Below are positions 1-10,940 of a stretch of 64,000 nucleotides of DNA, one piece after another. Origin of the DNA: Halichondria panicea (lineage: Eukaryota; Porifera; Demospongiae; Suberitida; Halichondriidae); NCBI RefSeq assembly GCF_963675165.1, contig NC_087393.1, positions 5,134,202 through 5,198,201 of the forward strand. Reading direction: 5' to 3'. The position numbers and the translations under genes were made by a program. The notes beneath the pieces were generated by a model. That model did not search any database and was not told where the DNA came from. It worked only from the letters and a program-made list of their open reading frames with translations. Numbering within the stretch: the stretch's first letter is position 1; every line of letters begins with the position of its first letter.

Positions 1-1462
1 TGATGGAGATGTTCCCAGGCAACACAGTGGTCTGATGGTACCAGGTATTAGTGTCCACCACAACTGCAGGGAGAGACGGGAAGGATTCAACACACTGTAC
101 AGTCAGTAGATCTAGCTAGAGCACTGTAGCCTAGCTATAGTACATAGCTGGGAGGGCATAGCTGGGAGGACATAGCTGGGAGCAAACTGACTTTACTGTA
201 GCTGTGATAACAAATTCTTAGCTGTAATTATATAGTCGTACAATTATTATATAGGGTATAATGATCATAGCTCACTGATGTCTCCTTTGTTGACAGTGAT
301 GTTGAAGGCTTGACACACATGCTCACACTCTGGAGGAGGGGTCAGAGTCCAAACCTTGGTCCCTGACAGCTGTGCCTGCCACGAGGAGAGCTCCACCATG
401 TCCACCTGGAGACGAATAACTCAGCTAAAATATGTACACTGTACTAGCTTGTTAAGTAACAAAATCCAATACCAACATCTAAACAAATTTCAGACAGACA
501 GACAGCTTACATGGATGCTAGCTCCAGGTCCAGGGGCTCCCATGAAGATCCAGGCCAGGTCACCATTATTGAGGGTGGGGGGAATGAAGTAAGGGGAACG
601 AATATGTTTACGCATCTCCTCTCCAATGTTGGGCTCAGAGGAGCTCCTACGTATACATAGAAGAGAGGAATGGGGTTAGGTTGTGTTTTCAACATCTGGT
701 CCAGTGTTTGCTAAAGCTGTGCTCACAACATACGATCAACAGATGTCCAATAGATTCAGTTCATACAGTTCCTGAATCCACTTAGTAAGGATTGAGGAAC
801 AGAGTCCTAAATTCCTGACAGCTAAGAATCACTATAGTCTATACTGACACTCACCATCCAATGTACCACTTCTCTTTGCTCATGGAGGCCACCTCACTGG
901 GCAGGGCAAACAGGTCGGACAGGTCGTTGATACTGGAACTGTACGCAAAGAACTGTCCCTGTTCATTATCCCCCTCCAGTGCTGCAGGGCGACTCAGATA
1001 GAGATCCTTGAAATAATCGTATGAGAAGAGGTCAAGTGCAGGCCAATCACTAGCTGCACCTACTACCAAGATGGGCTTGGACTGGTAGGCATAGTTGCGT
1101 ATGAAATCCTCCTGTGATAGGTTTGAGAGACGCGGGGCATGTGTGACTCCCTTGCAGATCTTGCAGTCCACAAATGGTGTGACCGCTTCTGCAAGTGGAA
1201 ACACTTCAGATACTAGACATGGGGACCCAGTGAACGCCTTGAAGGTAGGGTAAGCAAGCAGAGACAACAGGAACAGGAGTGGATAGACCTTGAAGGTAAG
1301 GATATCCAGTATACGCCATGCCTTTTGCATGATCTGAGCTGGGCTGGGGAGCAGACCTTCCTTCTCCAGACACCCTTGAATCTCAGTCTCAGAGATACCG
1401 GCGCTCCTCGCATTCTCTAGGATGCCTTTGAGGTCAGTGTACAGTTGGCTATCAGTGGACAT
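1..1462 (-). CDS. Membrane-anchored JmjC/cupin-8 protein, 3' end beyond the window
   Basis: Four exons join in phase with GT-AG introns: 855-1462, 511-646, 277-405 and 1-63 (open). The N-terminal 55 residues are polar, followed by one hydrophobic segment near residues 55-75 (KVYPLLFLLSLLAYPTF), which suggests a type II membrane protein. A Cys-containing stretch (VDCKICKG) leads into a cupin-8/JmjC fold. The HVD triplet made at the exon 2/3 junction matches the HxD iron ligand, SWQAQLSGTKVW follows, and a later NTWYHQT supplies the distal His. Fe(II)/2-oxoglutarate hydroxylase activity is therefore likely, but the substrate is unknown. I recognise the fold but not a named orthologue. The start is the first ATG after the GC-box promoter. 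The C-terminus lies outside the window. Confidence 0.8.
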
Positions 1463-1781
1463 CCTTTCAGCTAGCTTATAGCTCTGCTCTTTTGGAAATG
1501 TGTTCAGTTTCTGTTTTTCAGCTCTAGCTATAGTATCTCCTGGAAGTGGGTGGGGCTGATATGCAATGTATTGTCGCGGTCACACCTCGATACATAAGCT
1601 TACTTGAATGCGGTGTCACCTCGAGAAACAAGTATTGCTATCATAGTCGCGGTTTTACCTCGAGATATAATTATTATTGTTAACCTCGAGGTTACTTTTC
1701 CACAATTGCATGTATATACACAGGGAAGAAAAGATACAATTTATTATGTGGAGTTCTGAGAGAAAGTGAATAGAGATACTG
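1463..1781 (-). promoter_or_regulatory. Upstream region of the JmjC gene with repeated TTACCTCGA motifs
   Basis: No gene is seen here. Near the start codon there is a GC/CACC-box-like stretch (gaagtgggtggggct at 1542). Between 1575 and 1700 there are four copies of an ACCTCGA core, two preceded by TCGCGG (1575, 1642), and one is the palindrome AACCTCGAGGTT (about 1681). The same cores recur upstream of the DED gene and between MFSD11 and CEP83. A regulatory role is inferred only from this recurrence. The far end also carries the FBXW7 3' UTR. Confidence 0.45.
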
Positions 1782-4700
1782 TTAATATAACATTGATTGA
1801 TAATCATCGAAATCGAGTACAAGCAGTTTCGTATCCTCGATGCCATTCCTGCTGCCCACAGCACACACAAGCTTGCGCTCAGAGCACTTGACACGCCAGA
1901 CCACTCCACCTACAAGAGAGGGGGGCAGTAACACTCGTACAGTTAAGAGGGGAGGGGGTAGTAACACTTGTACAGTTAAGAGAGGGGGGGGTACGGTATA
2001 CGTAAGTCTCAATCTCACCATTTCCACCACTGTCTAGTTGGACAAGGTTGCGAATGAATTCCCCTGTCTTGAGGTCCCACAGTTTAACTGTACCATCATC
2101 GCTGCTGGTCACCACAAAGTTGTCTGTGAACTGTAGGCTAGTGACGGCACTGAGGTGTTTGTGAGGGCCTTGCAGAGTGTGCAGACACTGTCCTGTAGTG
2201 ATGTCCCACACCTGCATGTTCAGTGTCCATTGGAAAGGTTATTTTAAGAGCTATTGAATGCATCAATTAGATTTGGTCTGAACACAAATTACGGGCTCTC
2301 AAAGATAGCTACCCAACAGGTTGAATTCTAGAAAAAATCGCAAGGCCTTTGCTTTGGTGAATTTCGACTAGTCACACAGAATTTGTATCAGGAGCAGACA
2401 ATGTGTTACCTTGACTGTTGAGTCAGCATTTCCTGACACAAGAATATTCTTCCGGAGCATCATACCGCTGGTGAGGGATTGGTGTCCTGTGAGGGAGGGA
2501 GGGGGGTTAGTGAGGGGAGGGCGGTTAGTAAGGGGGGGTTAGTGAGGGGGGGTTAGTGGAGGGGGGTTAGTGAGGGGGGTTAGTGAGGGGGGGTTAGTGA
2601 GGGAGGGGGGTTAGTGGGGGGGGTTAGTGAGGGAGGGGGGTTAGTGGGGGGGGTTAGTGAGGGGAGGGTTAGTGGGGGGGGTTAGTTAGTGGAATTAGTG
2701 TAGGAGCGGGGAGTTGGGAGTTGAGGGGGCTACTTGCTACTTTATATACGGTCTCTACCTTTGAGGGTATGGAGGCATTGTCCAGTATTCGCATTCCAGA
2801 CCCGTATGTGTGTGTCTAGTGACCCACTCACAATATGGACACCATCAAACTGTATCAGATAACACACAGAAGAGTAGTAAACACAGCCAAATATTAGCAG
2901 AGTGTGCCAACAACACACAACACTTATATGCTCTGAACAAGGCCGTCCCTTACTTGTAGAGAGTAGACCCTGTTAGTGTGCCCTGTGAGGGTGTGTAGAC
3001 ACGCCCCCTCCACTGGGTCCCACACCTTCACAAGGTAATCATACGCTCCACTCACTACACGATGTCCATCAAACTGAACACTACACACACACACACACAC
3101 ACACACACAGGGAGAGACTAATAGCACACTGTTAGTGTAGATAGTGTGTACTAACCATCTGACAGCTGCCACATGACCTAGCAATGTTTGAGTGCACTCT
3201 CCACTCTCAATGTTCCACACACGCAGTGTAGAATCTCTGGAACCACTCACAACTGAAGGGGGAGGAAAAAAATTATCATACAACATACGCCAGTAGAGCG
3301 AGACAGTCCTGTGTATTAGTAGCTACTGTGTTAACCCACTCACCAACATTGCCTTGCAGTGCTATACACCTCACAGTGGAAGTGTGCCCATGAAGAACGT
3401 GTTTACTTTCTCCACTTTCACTGTCCCAAACCTACATCATCAGGGAGAATTTATTTTAATAATACTGAAGTTTACATCGTGACATTACGTACCCTCAGTG
3501 TTCTGTCTGTAGAGCCACTGACAACTGTAGACCCATCAAACTGTGAGCACCATACTCCTCCAGTGTGCCCAGTCAGCTGACGAAGATGCTGTGAGGGTGT
3601 GTGAGGTGTGTGTGTGTGGGCGTGTGAGGTGTGTGTGTAGGGGCGTGTGTGGGCGTACCTTGCCAGTGATGGCGTGCCATACACTGAGAGTGTTATCATC
3701 GGAGCCACTCACAACCCTGTTCCCTGAGAACTGTAGACATGTCACCACGTGGTCATCGTGACTCTTGAGGGTCTTGAGGCGGTGGGGAGGATTGATCTCA
3801 AGACGTCGCCAGTTATGGTCCACACGATGCTTTGTCAGGTACATCTGAAGAGACAAAGAGTGTACCGTATAGCGGGTAATTTCCGGGGATCAAACATTCG
3901 TGGTAGAGCAATATTTAGTCAGTTTGTGGATACTATTTTGTGTGGTTGCTGCTTGCACTGCAGGTAAATGTGGTCATAATTCGAGGGTAAAATATTCGTG
4001 CTCTGGGTTTCAGCCACGAAACCCCTGAAAATTACCCACTATAAATATAGCAAATTCATAATTAAATAATGAAAGTAAATTCTTAAAACTGACATTTTGG
4101 GCAGAAAGAATAAACCATGTATCAGCCTTGGGAAAACAATAATCACAACATTAACACATTATAATGGAATGCTGGTGCCTTGAAATCAGAGCTAGATCAT
4201 TCACAATAGACTCTTCCCTAGTGTCAATCTTCCCTAGTATCAATAGTGTTCCCTTACTCAGAACGTGCACGAATCACTACAAACTCAGTGCATGCATGTC
4301 ATTGCGGTCATAACGCTCAGGCCAAATACACTAGCACTTGTAGTGATTGTGCACGCATGTCGAACCTCCTCTGTCCCTTACTTACCTGTTTCCAAGGGTT
4401 ACTGAGGATAGCCCTGGAGGCCCTCAGCCCTGACTCCCCCACACCACACTCTCGACACTTCTCACGCCACAGTCTGAGGGAGGAGAGAGGTCATTACTTA
4501 CAAAACTAGAGATAAGGTAAGAGGTTCCTGAGGCTAGATAACTCCTTAGAGAACTTACAGGCAGTCCTCACAGAGGGTGTGCCAAGTGCGGCAAGTCTGA
4601 GCAGCCACGAGGAGGTCTCTGGGGGCCAGGAATCGCAATACATGCAGAGCAAGCTATGGGGTGGGGGGAATAGGCCTCCTCGTACATACACAGTATGATA

Positions 4701-4883
4701 TATAAGACTATGTTGGTCACCTCTTTGGGTAGTATTGAAATGAAGTCTCTTTGAAACTGTGGTCTATATGTGTAAGAGAGATGGGAAGTGATGATATATA
4801 CAATGTGGTAACACTTGGAGCTCTTACTGTATTTGCTCCATGAGACACTTTAGTTGAACAGAATCACACCTGCGCACACACAG

Positions 4884-4914
<31 letters not shown>

Positions 4915-5455
4915 GATTACCATGGCAGCATCACAACACACACAACAGATTCATGCTAACAAAGAACAATTGCTGCTAACATGGGTTCAACACTCTTGTC
5001 AACCCCCCTCCCTCCCTCCGGCTACTCACAGTGGGATAATGGCGTCGAGGCCAGCTATCCTGTGCTCGTGTGTCCAAGAGGAGAACGTGGACAGCCAATC
5101 CTCTATAAACGAAGGAAGTGGTGGGGCAGGACTAACAGACGGGGGATCATCAAAACTGCCAAAGTTGGCCATCCTGGAGAGTGCCAACACTGCATCGCTA
5201 TGTCCGGTAGCAAACAGACTGCATACAATCGATTTATAAATATATTATATCAGCAAAATTGTTTTACCTTGATGATTGCATTCTTGCTCTCTTAGCTTCC
5301 CCAACATTTGTGTATCCAGGTTCATTCAAGTCATCACTCCCTCCTACACTTGGCCTCTTCTACACACACACACACACACACATGGGAGGTGGTGGTTAGA
5401 GGGATACGCACACACGCACACACGCACACACACACACCCACACACACCCACACAC

Positions 5456-5487
<32 letters not shown>

Positions 5488-5602
5488 GAGAGAGGGGGAC
5501 CTGACTTACCCTGCCTACAACGGAGGGGCTGGCTGGACTGCATGGAGAGAGCAGGCCATCAGGTTGGTCAAATATCAACGCTCCTTCAAAGGAACCATTC
5601 AT
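1782..5602 (-). CDS. FBXW7: F-box/WD40 substrate receptor of SCF ubiquitin ligase (FBXW7/CDC4)
   Basis: This is the substrate-recognition subunit of an SCF ubiquitin ligase that binds phosphodegrons. About a dozen exons join in phase. The order is a short Ser/Pro-rich N-terminus (ATG at 5602), a dimerisation-like helix segment, the linker [14 protein letters not shown], an F-box ([20 protein letters not shown]), LWREKC, and then WD40 blades to the end. Several blades are nearly diagnostic of the family: [61 protein letters not shown] and AVGSRNG. The blade arginines in STDR and GSRD, where the degron-binding and cancer-hotspot residues of the human protein lie, are present. The acidic N-terminal extension of the longest vertebrate isoform is absent. 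Introns contain MITEs and a large branch-point-like array. Confidence 0.97.
1915..2005. repeat. Short minisatellite at the 3' splice site of the last FBXW7 intron
   Basis: About 2.5 copies of a unit of roughly 33 bp. In the sense of the minus-strand gene each unit reads C-rich, then CTCTTAACTGTAC, then GTGTTACT. The array ends at the acceptor TTGTAG just before the last exon (about 1911). It belongs to the same class as the arrays at 2490, 7188, 16206 and 39970. Confidence 0.8.
2490..2712. repeat. Intronic array of about 13 CTCACTAACCCCCC units (sense strand)
   Basis: On the + strand the sequence is a run of GGGGGGTTAGTGA-like units with about 13 to 15 TTAGT cores. In the sense of FBXW7 (minus) every unit reads CTCACTAACCCCCC, a CTAAC branch-point-like core followed by a polypyrimidine tract. 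The array ends directly at an acceptor (CCTCCCTCACAG) before the exon encoding GHQSLTSG. The G-rich strand could also form G-quadruplexes. Confidence 0.9.
3865..4047. mobile_element. MITE family A copy (TACCGTATAGCGGG ends), FBXW7 intron
   Basis: The left end is ACCGTATAGCGGGTAATT and the right end is AATTACCCACTATAAATA, a decayed inverted copy. It contains the family words ATTCGTG and AATATTTAG. No ORF is present. The same termini occur at 6585, 18560, 23619, 36572, 48140 and 51225 (some truncated). Confidence 0.75.
4259..4373. mobile_element. hAT-like MITE with 9-bp target duplication at an FBXW7 splice donor
   Basis: The element begins CAGAACGTGCACGAATCACT and ends AGTGATTGTGCACGCATGTC then GAACCTCCTCTG. 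TCCCTTACT lies immediately on both sides (4250-4258 and 4374-4382), which is direct evidence of insertion. The right duplication overlaps the 5' splice signal of the exon ending in PWKQ, so the donor is retained. A second member lies at 18085. The ends and an 8-9 bp duplication suit the hAT superfamily. Confidence 0.75.
5380..5490. repeat. CA/TG dinucleotide runs in the first FBXW7 introns
   Basis: There are CA runs near 5362-5381 and 5408-5488 on the + strand, interrupted by CG and CC. In the sense of FBXW7 the first run reads TGTGTGTGTAG and ends exactly at the acceptor before the KRPSVGG exon. Cysteine/valine or histidine/threonine reading frames through these runs are artefacts. Confidence 0.85.
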
Positions 5603-6349
5603 CTGTCAGTATGTATGTGTGTGTGTGTGTGACCACCATTACTGGAAGTGCTTCCTATACACACAGACAACACAGAAACTGGGAGAGCTGTTATAGGGTT
5701 ATCCTGGTTAGCCAATACCTAACGAGGTTATCTTTATATGCCACGGCTATATATGTACATGCATGTACACGTCTGGATCAGTTTTCAAAGTATGGCCTGC
5801 GAGACTACCAACACACTACTGCAATGACTATACACAGAGCAGGCAGTACAGGTAGGAGCTATAGCAATATCCACGTACCTGTACACAACTAATTACTCAA
5901 CAAAACATAATAGTATTAAAGGGGGACTCATGGTATAAATTAACTGATTTACACTCACACACAGTGTAACTACTAGGCCCTATGTGTCAATGTGTGGTCT
6001 GTGTGTGGCTACAACACAAGCACTCACCTTCTGTCCACAGCCGCTCTTGAGGAGTATGTACAGGGAGCGTATTATAGCAAATAGTCACTACAACCAGAAC
6101 ATCGTCAAACATTAAAATACTCAGCCATACACTCTGGGTGGGCGTGACCCATCCTTTTGTTGGAAGATTGGTCACGCCCACCTAAAATGCTGACAGTGCA
6201 GATACGGTTTTGACCTATGACCCATCATGAGGAATTTCAGAATTTCTGGTGTGCTTTATTTAGAGAATTTGAGACCCACCTTTGCGTCGAGCTTCGCGTT
6301 TTTGTTTACATCTCAGTTTACATTCTACAAGCCGTTCAAGTTGAGCAAG
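5603..6349. promoter_or_regulatory. Divergent FBXW7/ALG1 upstream region with a 13-bp inverted repeat
   Basis: The two starts are 747 bp apart, head to head. GGTGGGCGTGACC (6137-6149) and its perfect reverse complement GGTCACGCCCACC (6170-6182) flank a 20-bp spacer, consistent with a dimeric or paired GC-box-like site. A possible FBXW7 5' UTR exon ends at a GGTGAGTG donor near 6027. An in-frame upstream ATG for ALG1 is at 6227. Nothing else coding is supported here. Confidence 0.55.
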
Positions 6350-8119
6350 ATGGTTGACATCCTGGGACTCTTGTTCGCCTGTCTCTTCCTGATGGCCACC
6401 TTTGGGCTGAGTGTCCTGCTACTAGCCACGGTGAGGTGGCGAGGACAGACTGGACAGGGCCTAGTGCAAGTAGTCGTATTGGGAGATGCCGGGAGATCAC
6501 CACGCATGCTCTACCACTGCCTCTCTCTAGTACAGCTCAGCTACACCATCGACCTCATCGGATATGGAGGTATATATTAAATGTGTATCGTATAGCGGGT
6601 AAGTTTCATTGGTGCAAATGTTCGTACCAATGACCCATTAAATATTCGTACAGCTCAGGATAGTGATGTTGAATCTATTACAGTAGAATAATTTCGTAGT
6701 TTTAATTTTCGTATGATGCTCTTCAATACGAAATCTACAAACATTTCCGCCATACGAAAATAACCCGCTATATGGTATATGTGTGGTGATGTCATCTCCG
6801 CCCCCCTATTCAGGTTCCCCCCTCATCCGTGAGCTACGAGAGAGTGGGCGTCTCACCCACACAGTGCTCTGGTCACCACCCGCACTACTGGACGGTGAGT
6901 GGCTGAGTACACTCTCTTGCTTTTCCATAACAGAGGATACTGTAATGTCTCCACCTGTACTAGGACCTTCACACACACACACACTGACAACACACACACA
7001 CACACACACACAGGTCTCCCCCGGATCCTCCGATATGCTCTGAAGGCACTCTATCAAACAATGAGCTTGCTCTGGGCTGTGCTTATTGCTACCAAGAAAC
7101 CAAGCCATGTCCTAGTACAGGTGGGCTGAGGACTATGGAATGTAATCAACCTTTGTGTGTGCGTGTACAATAACACTAATTCCATAGACACCCCTGCATG
7201 CATGTATAGTAACACCAATCCCCCCACACAGACGCCCTTGCGATGCATGTATAGTAACACCAATCCCCCCACATAGACACCCCTGCATGCATGTATAGTA
7301 ACACCAATCCCCCCACATAGACACCCCTGCATGCATGTATAGTAACACCAATCCCCCCACACAGGCACCCTTGCGATGCATGTATAGTAACACCAATCCC
7401 CCCACATAGACACCCCTGGGATGCATGTATAGTAACACCAATCCCCCCCAACACAGACACCCCCTGCAATCCCTACACTGGCTGTGATGGTGCTAGCGTG
7501 TGCTATCAGAGGCAGTAAACTGATTGTAGACTACCACAACTATGGCCACACCATTCTGGCCCTGAGTCTGGGCCGGAAACACACTCTCGTTTTACTAGCT
7601 AAATGGTGAGAGCTTGTAGTTCTAGCAACTATTGATCTGGACACTATTGTATACTATAGGTATGAGAAACTAACGGCTGGTTTCTCCTTTGCCAACCTGT
7701 GTGTGTCAGAGGCTATGAAGAAAGACATGCGACGCAGCCTCGGAGTTAGGTAGACCTAGTTGCTATTGAGCTGCACATTAATACTGTCTCACCTACTCTA
7801 TAGGTCTATAGTGTTGTATGACCGACCTCCAGCTAGGTTTCATCAGGCTACTGTAGAACAGAGGCATCAGGTATAAATACTGCTGTGTCAGCCTATGTGT
7901 TTATAATTATTGTAATTTGTCTCCAGTTGTTTCTACGTCTGTCTGAGAGTGAGGCGGTGTTCCGTGGGGAGGGAGGGGGTACAAGGTTCACTCGAGAGGT
8001 TAATGGGGGCGTGGCAGTCCTCCGAAGGGACCGTCCCTTCTTCCTTATCAGCTCCACCTCATGGACAGAGGATGAAGACTTTGGCATACTCTTACAGGCC
8101 TTGGAGAGTGAGTGTGTGC

Positions 8120-8170
<51 letters not shown>

Positions 8171-9149
8171 GGTGTGTGTGGGTGTTATTACACACTTTGT
8201 TGTTGTTACAGTATATGAGGGAAAATGCTCTCAAGTGCCAGACGGAAGTTTACCACACATCTTGTGTGTCATCACAGGTACGAGTTATATGATAGTCATT
8301 GATAGTACATGTCATGCGACCTCCACTCCCCTCCAGGCAAGGGGCCTCTGAGGGAGCATTACGAGCAATGCATTGCTAAGAAGAACTTTTCTCATGTCAC
8401 CATCAAGACCATCTGGCTCTCTGCAGAGGACTACCCACTTATGTTGGGTGAGAGGGGTACTGTACAGCATGTCCATGGATTAGGGGCATATGGTTATATT
8501 GAAGTTTGGCTGTGTGTTGTGTGCTACCCCCCCTCATCCCCCCCTCACCCCTCACCCCTCACCCCTCACCCCTCACCCCTCACCCCTCACCCACCCCCTC
8601 ACCCACCTCTAGGTTCTGCTGACCTTGGTGTCTGTCTGCACAAGTCCTCCTCTGGCCTTGACCTACCTATGAAGGTGGTGGACATGTTTGGTAGCGGCCT
8701 CCCCGTGTGTGCCATCAACTTCAACTGGTGAGCCCCTTTTCTCCTCTTACTATCTCACCACTACTCTCTTTCTCTCTCTGTGTGTACAGTCTTCATGAGC
8801 TACTGAGACATCATCACAATGGACTGGTGTTCAATGATCATCAGGAACTGGCTGAGCAATTACAGGTACAGGTTAGCTAGTGGTTTCAGTAATTCTTCAG
8901 ATAAAGCTTTGTATATTGAGCTCTTTGAAGATGATGTGTTTAGATCGATGATCGCTTTCTAGACTAGCTTTGTACTGTGTATAATAATTATTCTTGTCCT
9001 TCCTCCTCGTGCAGACTCTGAGTACAGGGTTCCCCGATCAATGCAATCAGTTGGTCCGTTACCGTGAGAACCTTTCATCCTTCCAGAGCCTTCGTTGGGA
9101 CCATTACTGGAAGCTCCATGTCCTCCCACTCATTGCACCCCAGTCTTGA
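6350..9149 (+). CDS. ALG1: ALG1, beta-1,4-mannosyltransferase of the dolichol pathway
   Basis: This enzyme adds the first mannose, from GDP-mannose, to GlcNAc2-PP-dolichol on the cytosolic face of the endoplasmic reticulum. An N-terminal membrane anchor (LGLLFACLFLMATFGLSVLL) is followed by VVVLGDAGRSPRMLYH, then TPPAIPTLAV, KLIVDYHNYGHT, LAKWYEKL, STSWTEDEDF, ITGKGPLREHY, SADLGVCLHKSSSGLDLPMK, VVDMFG and GLVF. These are hallmark ALG1/GT33 blocks in the expected order. The last exon starts at 9015 and ends APQS-stop. The start at 6350 sits just before the anchor, and an alternative in-frame ATG at 6227 would extend the protein by 41 residues. Introns carry MITE and minisatellite arrays. The last exon was copied downstream at 11199. 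Confidence 0.97.
6585..6779. mobile_element. MITE family A copy, ALG1 intron 1
   Basis: The ends are CGTATAGCGGGTAAG and AATAACCCGCTATATGGTAT. The internal words ATTCGTACAGCTCAGGATAG and TTTTCGTATGATGCTCTTCA are shared with the copies at 36572 and 48140. It is noncoding. Confidence 0.85.
7188..7457 (+). repeat. Six 44-bp units, each resembling the adjacent ALG1 3' splice junction
   Basis: Each unit reads approximately ACACCCCTGCATGCATG, TATAGTAACACCAATCC, CCCCACATAG. The real exon that follows begins ACACCCCCTGCAAT after CCCCAACACAG, so the units repeat the acceptor AG plus about ten exon-like bases, preceded by a C-tract and an AGTAAC core. They lie wholly inside the intron before the TPPAIPTL exon. 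Confidence 0.92.
8526..8612 (+). repeat. C-rich CACCCCT heptamer array before an ALG1 acceptor
   Basis: About ten copies of TCACCCC/CACCCCT run up to the acceptor CACCTCTAG of the SADLGVC exon. It forms a long polypyrimidine-like tract on the sense strand. Confidence 0.8.
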
Positions 9150-9472
9150 CCTCTGAACCCTCTAATGATATCTCCCTGAACTCAATCTATAATTCACAAC
9201 AATCTGTTGTACATTGTACATATAACGACGATTAGTATTTTTTGTTTGATGGCTTTATGCTAATTTCCATGGCTAATTAATTTGTTGTTCACTTAATGGC
9301 CGCGGCTACATCTTGAAAAATATAATTATGGCAAGTATTGACCACGCCCTATATCGCTCAGCTACAAGCCGCAGGTTTAGGTAGGGAAAGGTTAGTATTC
9401 ACTTGTGAATTGGATTATCTTTACCAAATTTGTATTATTTATAACATCATAAACAATCAAGATTCACATAGA
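9150..9472. other. ALG1 3' UTR and SRCR gene 1 upstream region
   Basis: There is no coding signal. CCGCGGCTAC is at 9301 and CACGCCCTATATCGCTCA near 9342 could act as a weak TATA/GC-box. The 3' part resembles the equivalent stretch upstream of SRCR gene 2 (around 11420-11526). Confidence 0.4.
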
Positions 9473-10059
9473 ATGAAGACACTATACACACTTTTGGTTC
9501 CAGTTATTGTCAGTGTCGCTGTAGCCATTGGTAAGTTAATACTGTGTTACATTCTTTTAGATTCTACACATTCCTTCCCTCTACAGATAATCCTCAGAAT
9601 GGAGACATCCGATTGTCTGGTGGATCGTCTCTGAAAGGCCGTCTGGAGGTGTACAACAGCACCACTGATGTGTGGGGTACAGTGTGTTATACTAATGATA
9701 TAGCGCAGCAGAACTGGGAGAAGGGAGCAGCCAGGGCAGCTTGTCGTCAACTAGGCTATCAGGATGTCATTAGCGTTGGATCAGTCACTCAACTAATGTA
9801 ATTAAATGCCTGAGTGGATTAAGGTTTAATAGCCCTCACCCCTCCCCCCCCACACGTACATACACACAGTGTTCCACCTGCCCCTGAGACCACACCTATT
9901 CTTCTGTACGAAATGAGCTGTGTGTACAACACGGATGCCTCGGACCTCAACAACGAGATGGAGCATATTCTGAGATGTGATTTCTCTGAGGAGGGGAGTT
10001 GCAACCACACCCAGGACATGGCCATCGAGTGCAGTGAGTGAATGCTATTCCTGCACCCT

Positions 10060-10109
<50 letters not shown>

Positions 10110-10940
10110 AATACGTCCAAGTATGCCAGCCCCTACAGTGCAGAGGTTCGGCTGGTGGGTGGGGACTATCGCTCACACGGAGTAGTGGAAGTGTACGTCA
10201 ATGATATCTGGGGTACAGTGTGTGCTGAGAATATGACTGTCAACAATGCTGACTCAGCATGTCGTCAGATGGGCTACACAGGAGCTAACTCATTCTCCCA
10301 GGCCAACCCACTGTAAGTCCTGAAAGTGTAGCTATATAGAAGCTTAGTGTGTGGTGGTTTGGTTAGTTGATGTCCATTCTTCACTGCAGCAAGGACACTC
10401 AGCCTGCAGTCAAGACGTTGACCTGTTCAACTGTTCCGCAACCATGTTTCAGTTTCTGCTATTCGTATCCCCTAGCAACAGACACGGTCACCTGCGACTC
10501 TAACAAGATAGCGGCCATCACATGCAGTGAGTGTGTGAGATGGTGTGGTATAGGACTGTGTTAGTTATGTCCTCCTTCTCAGCATTTGATTGGCAGGCTT
10601 GGCATGATATAAAATTTACTTCTGGCAACGAGGTCACCTGTGAAGTTAGTAAGTTACACACTTATTATATTATATCATTCTAGTATATATTATTGGAACA
10701 AACATTGCTATGCTCTCACGATTAAGTAACCCCTCAATCACCCATATATATAATTATTGTCCTTAAGCTTCGCCGAGTTACTGGATACGATTGGCTGAGA
10801 TAATTGGAGGGGCTGTGGGGGGTCTTACGTTAGTCTTCATCCTCCTGATCACGACTCTGTGTTGCTGTTGTTTCATCAATGGCTGCCCCCTGCACTCTTG
10901 GAGAGAGAGGAGATTGTTTGGCTACGATAGAATCAACTAA
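9473..10940 (+). CDS. SRCR-domain single-pass receptor, copy 1
   Basis: Predicted cell-surface scavenger-receptor cysteine-rich protein of unknown ligand. A signal peptide (MKTLYTLLVPVIVSVAVAIG) occupies exon 1. Two SRCR domains follow: the first has IRLSG, GRLEVYN, WGTVCYTN, ACRQLGY and CVYNT-CDFSEEGSCNH, and the second has VRLVGGD, GVVEVYVNDIWGTVC, SACRQMGY and CDSNKIAAITC. After a short stalk a transmembrane helix (AVGGLTLVFILLITTL) runs into CCCCF and a short basic tail ending YDRIN. All introns are short, and the exon joins shown here keep frame. It is nearly identical in layout to copy 2, so the two arose by recent tandem duplication. A role in recognition or immunity is typical of the family but not shown here. 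Confidence 0.9.

Noticed and set aside
2490-2712. Interstitial telomeric repeat because of TTAGxGGG-like units
   Set aside because: The core is TTAGTGA/TTAGTGG, not TTAGGG, and the array is better explained as CTAACCCC branch-point/pyrimidine units in the FBXW7 sense.
5276-5892. His/Thr or Cys/Val repeat proteins read through CA/TG runs (also at 8112, 46328, 53269)
   Set aside because: They are translations of dinucleotide microsatellites and open in several frames at once.
7188-7457. CRISPR-like array of regularly spaced repeats
   Set aside because: Units are contiguous, with no unique spacers, in a eukaryotic intron.
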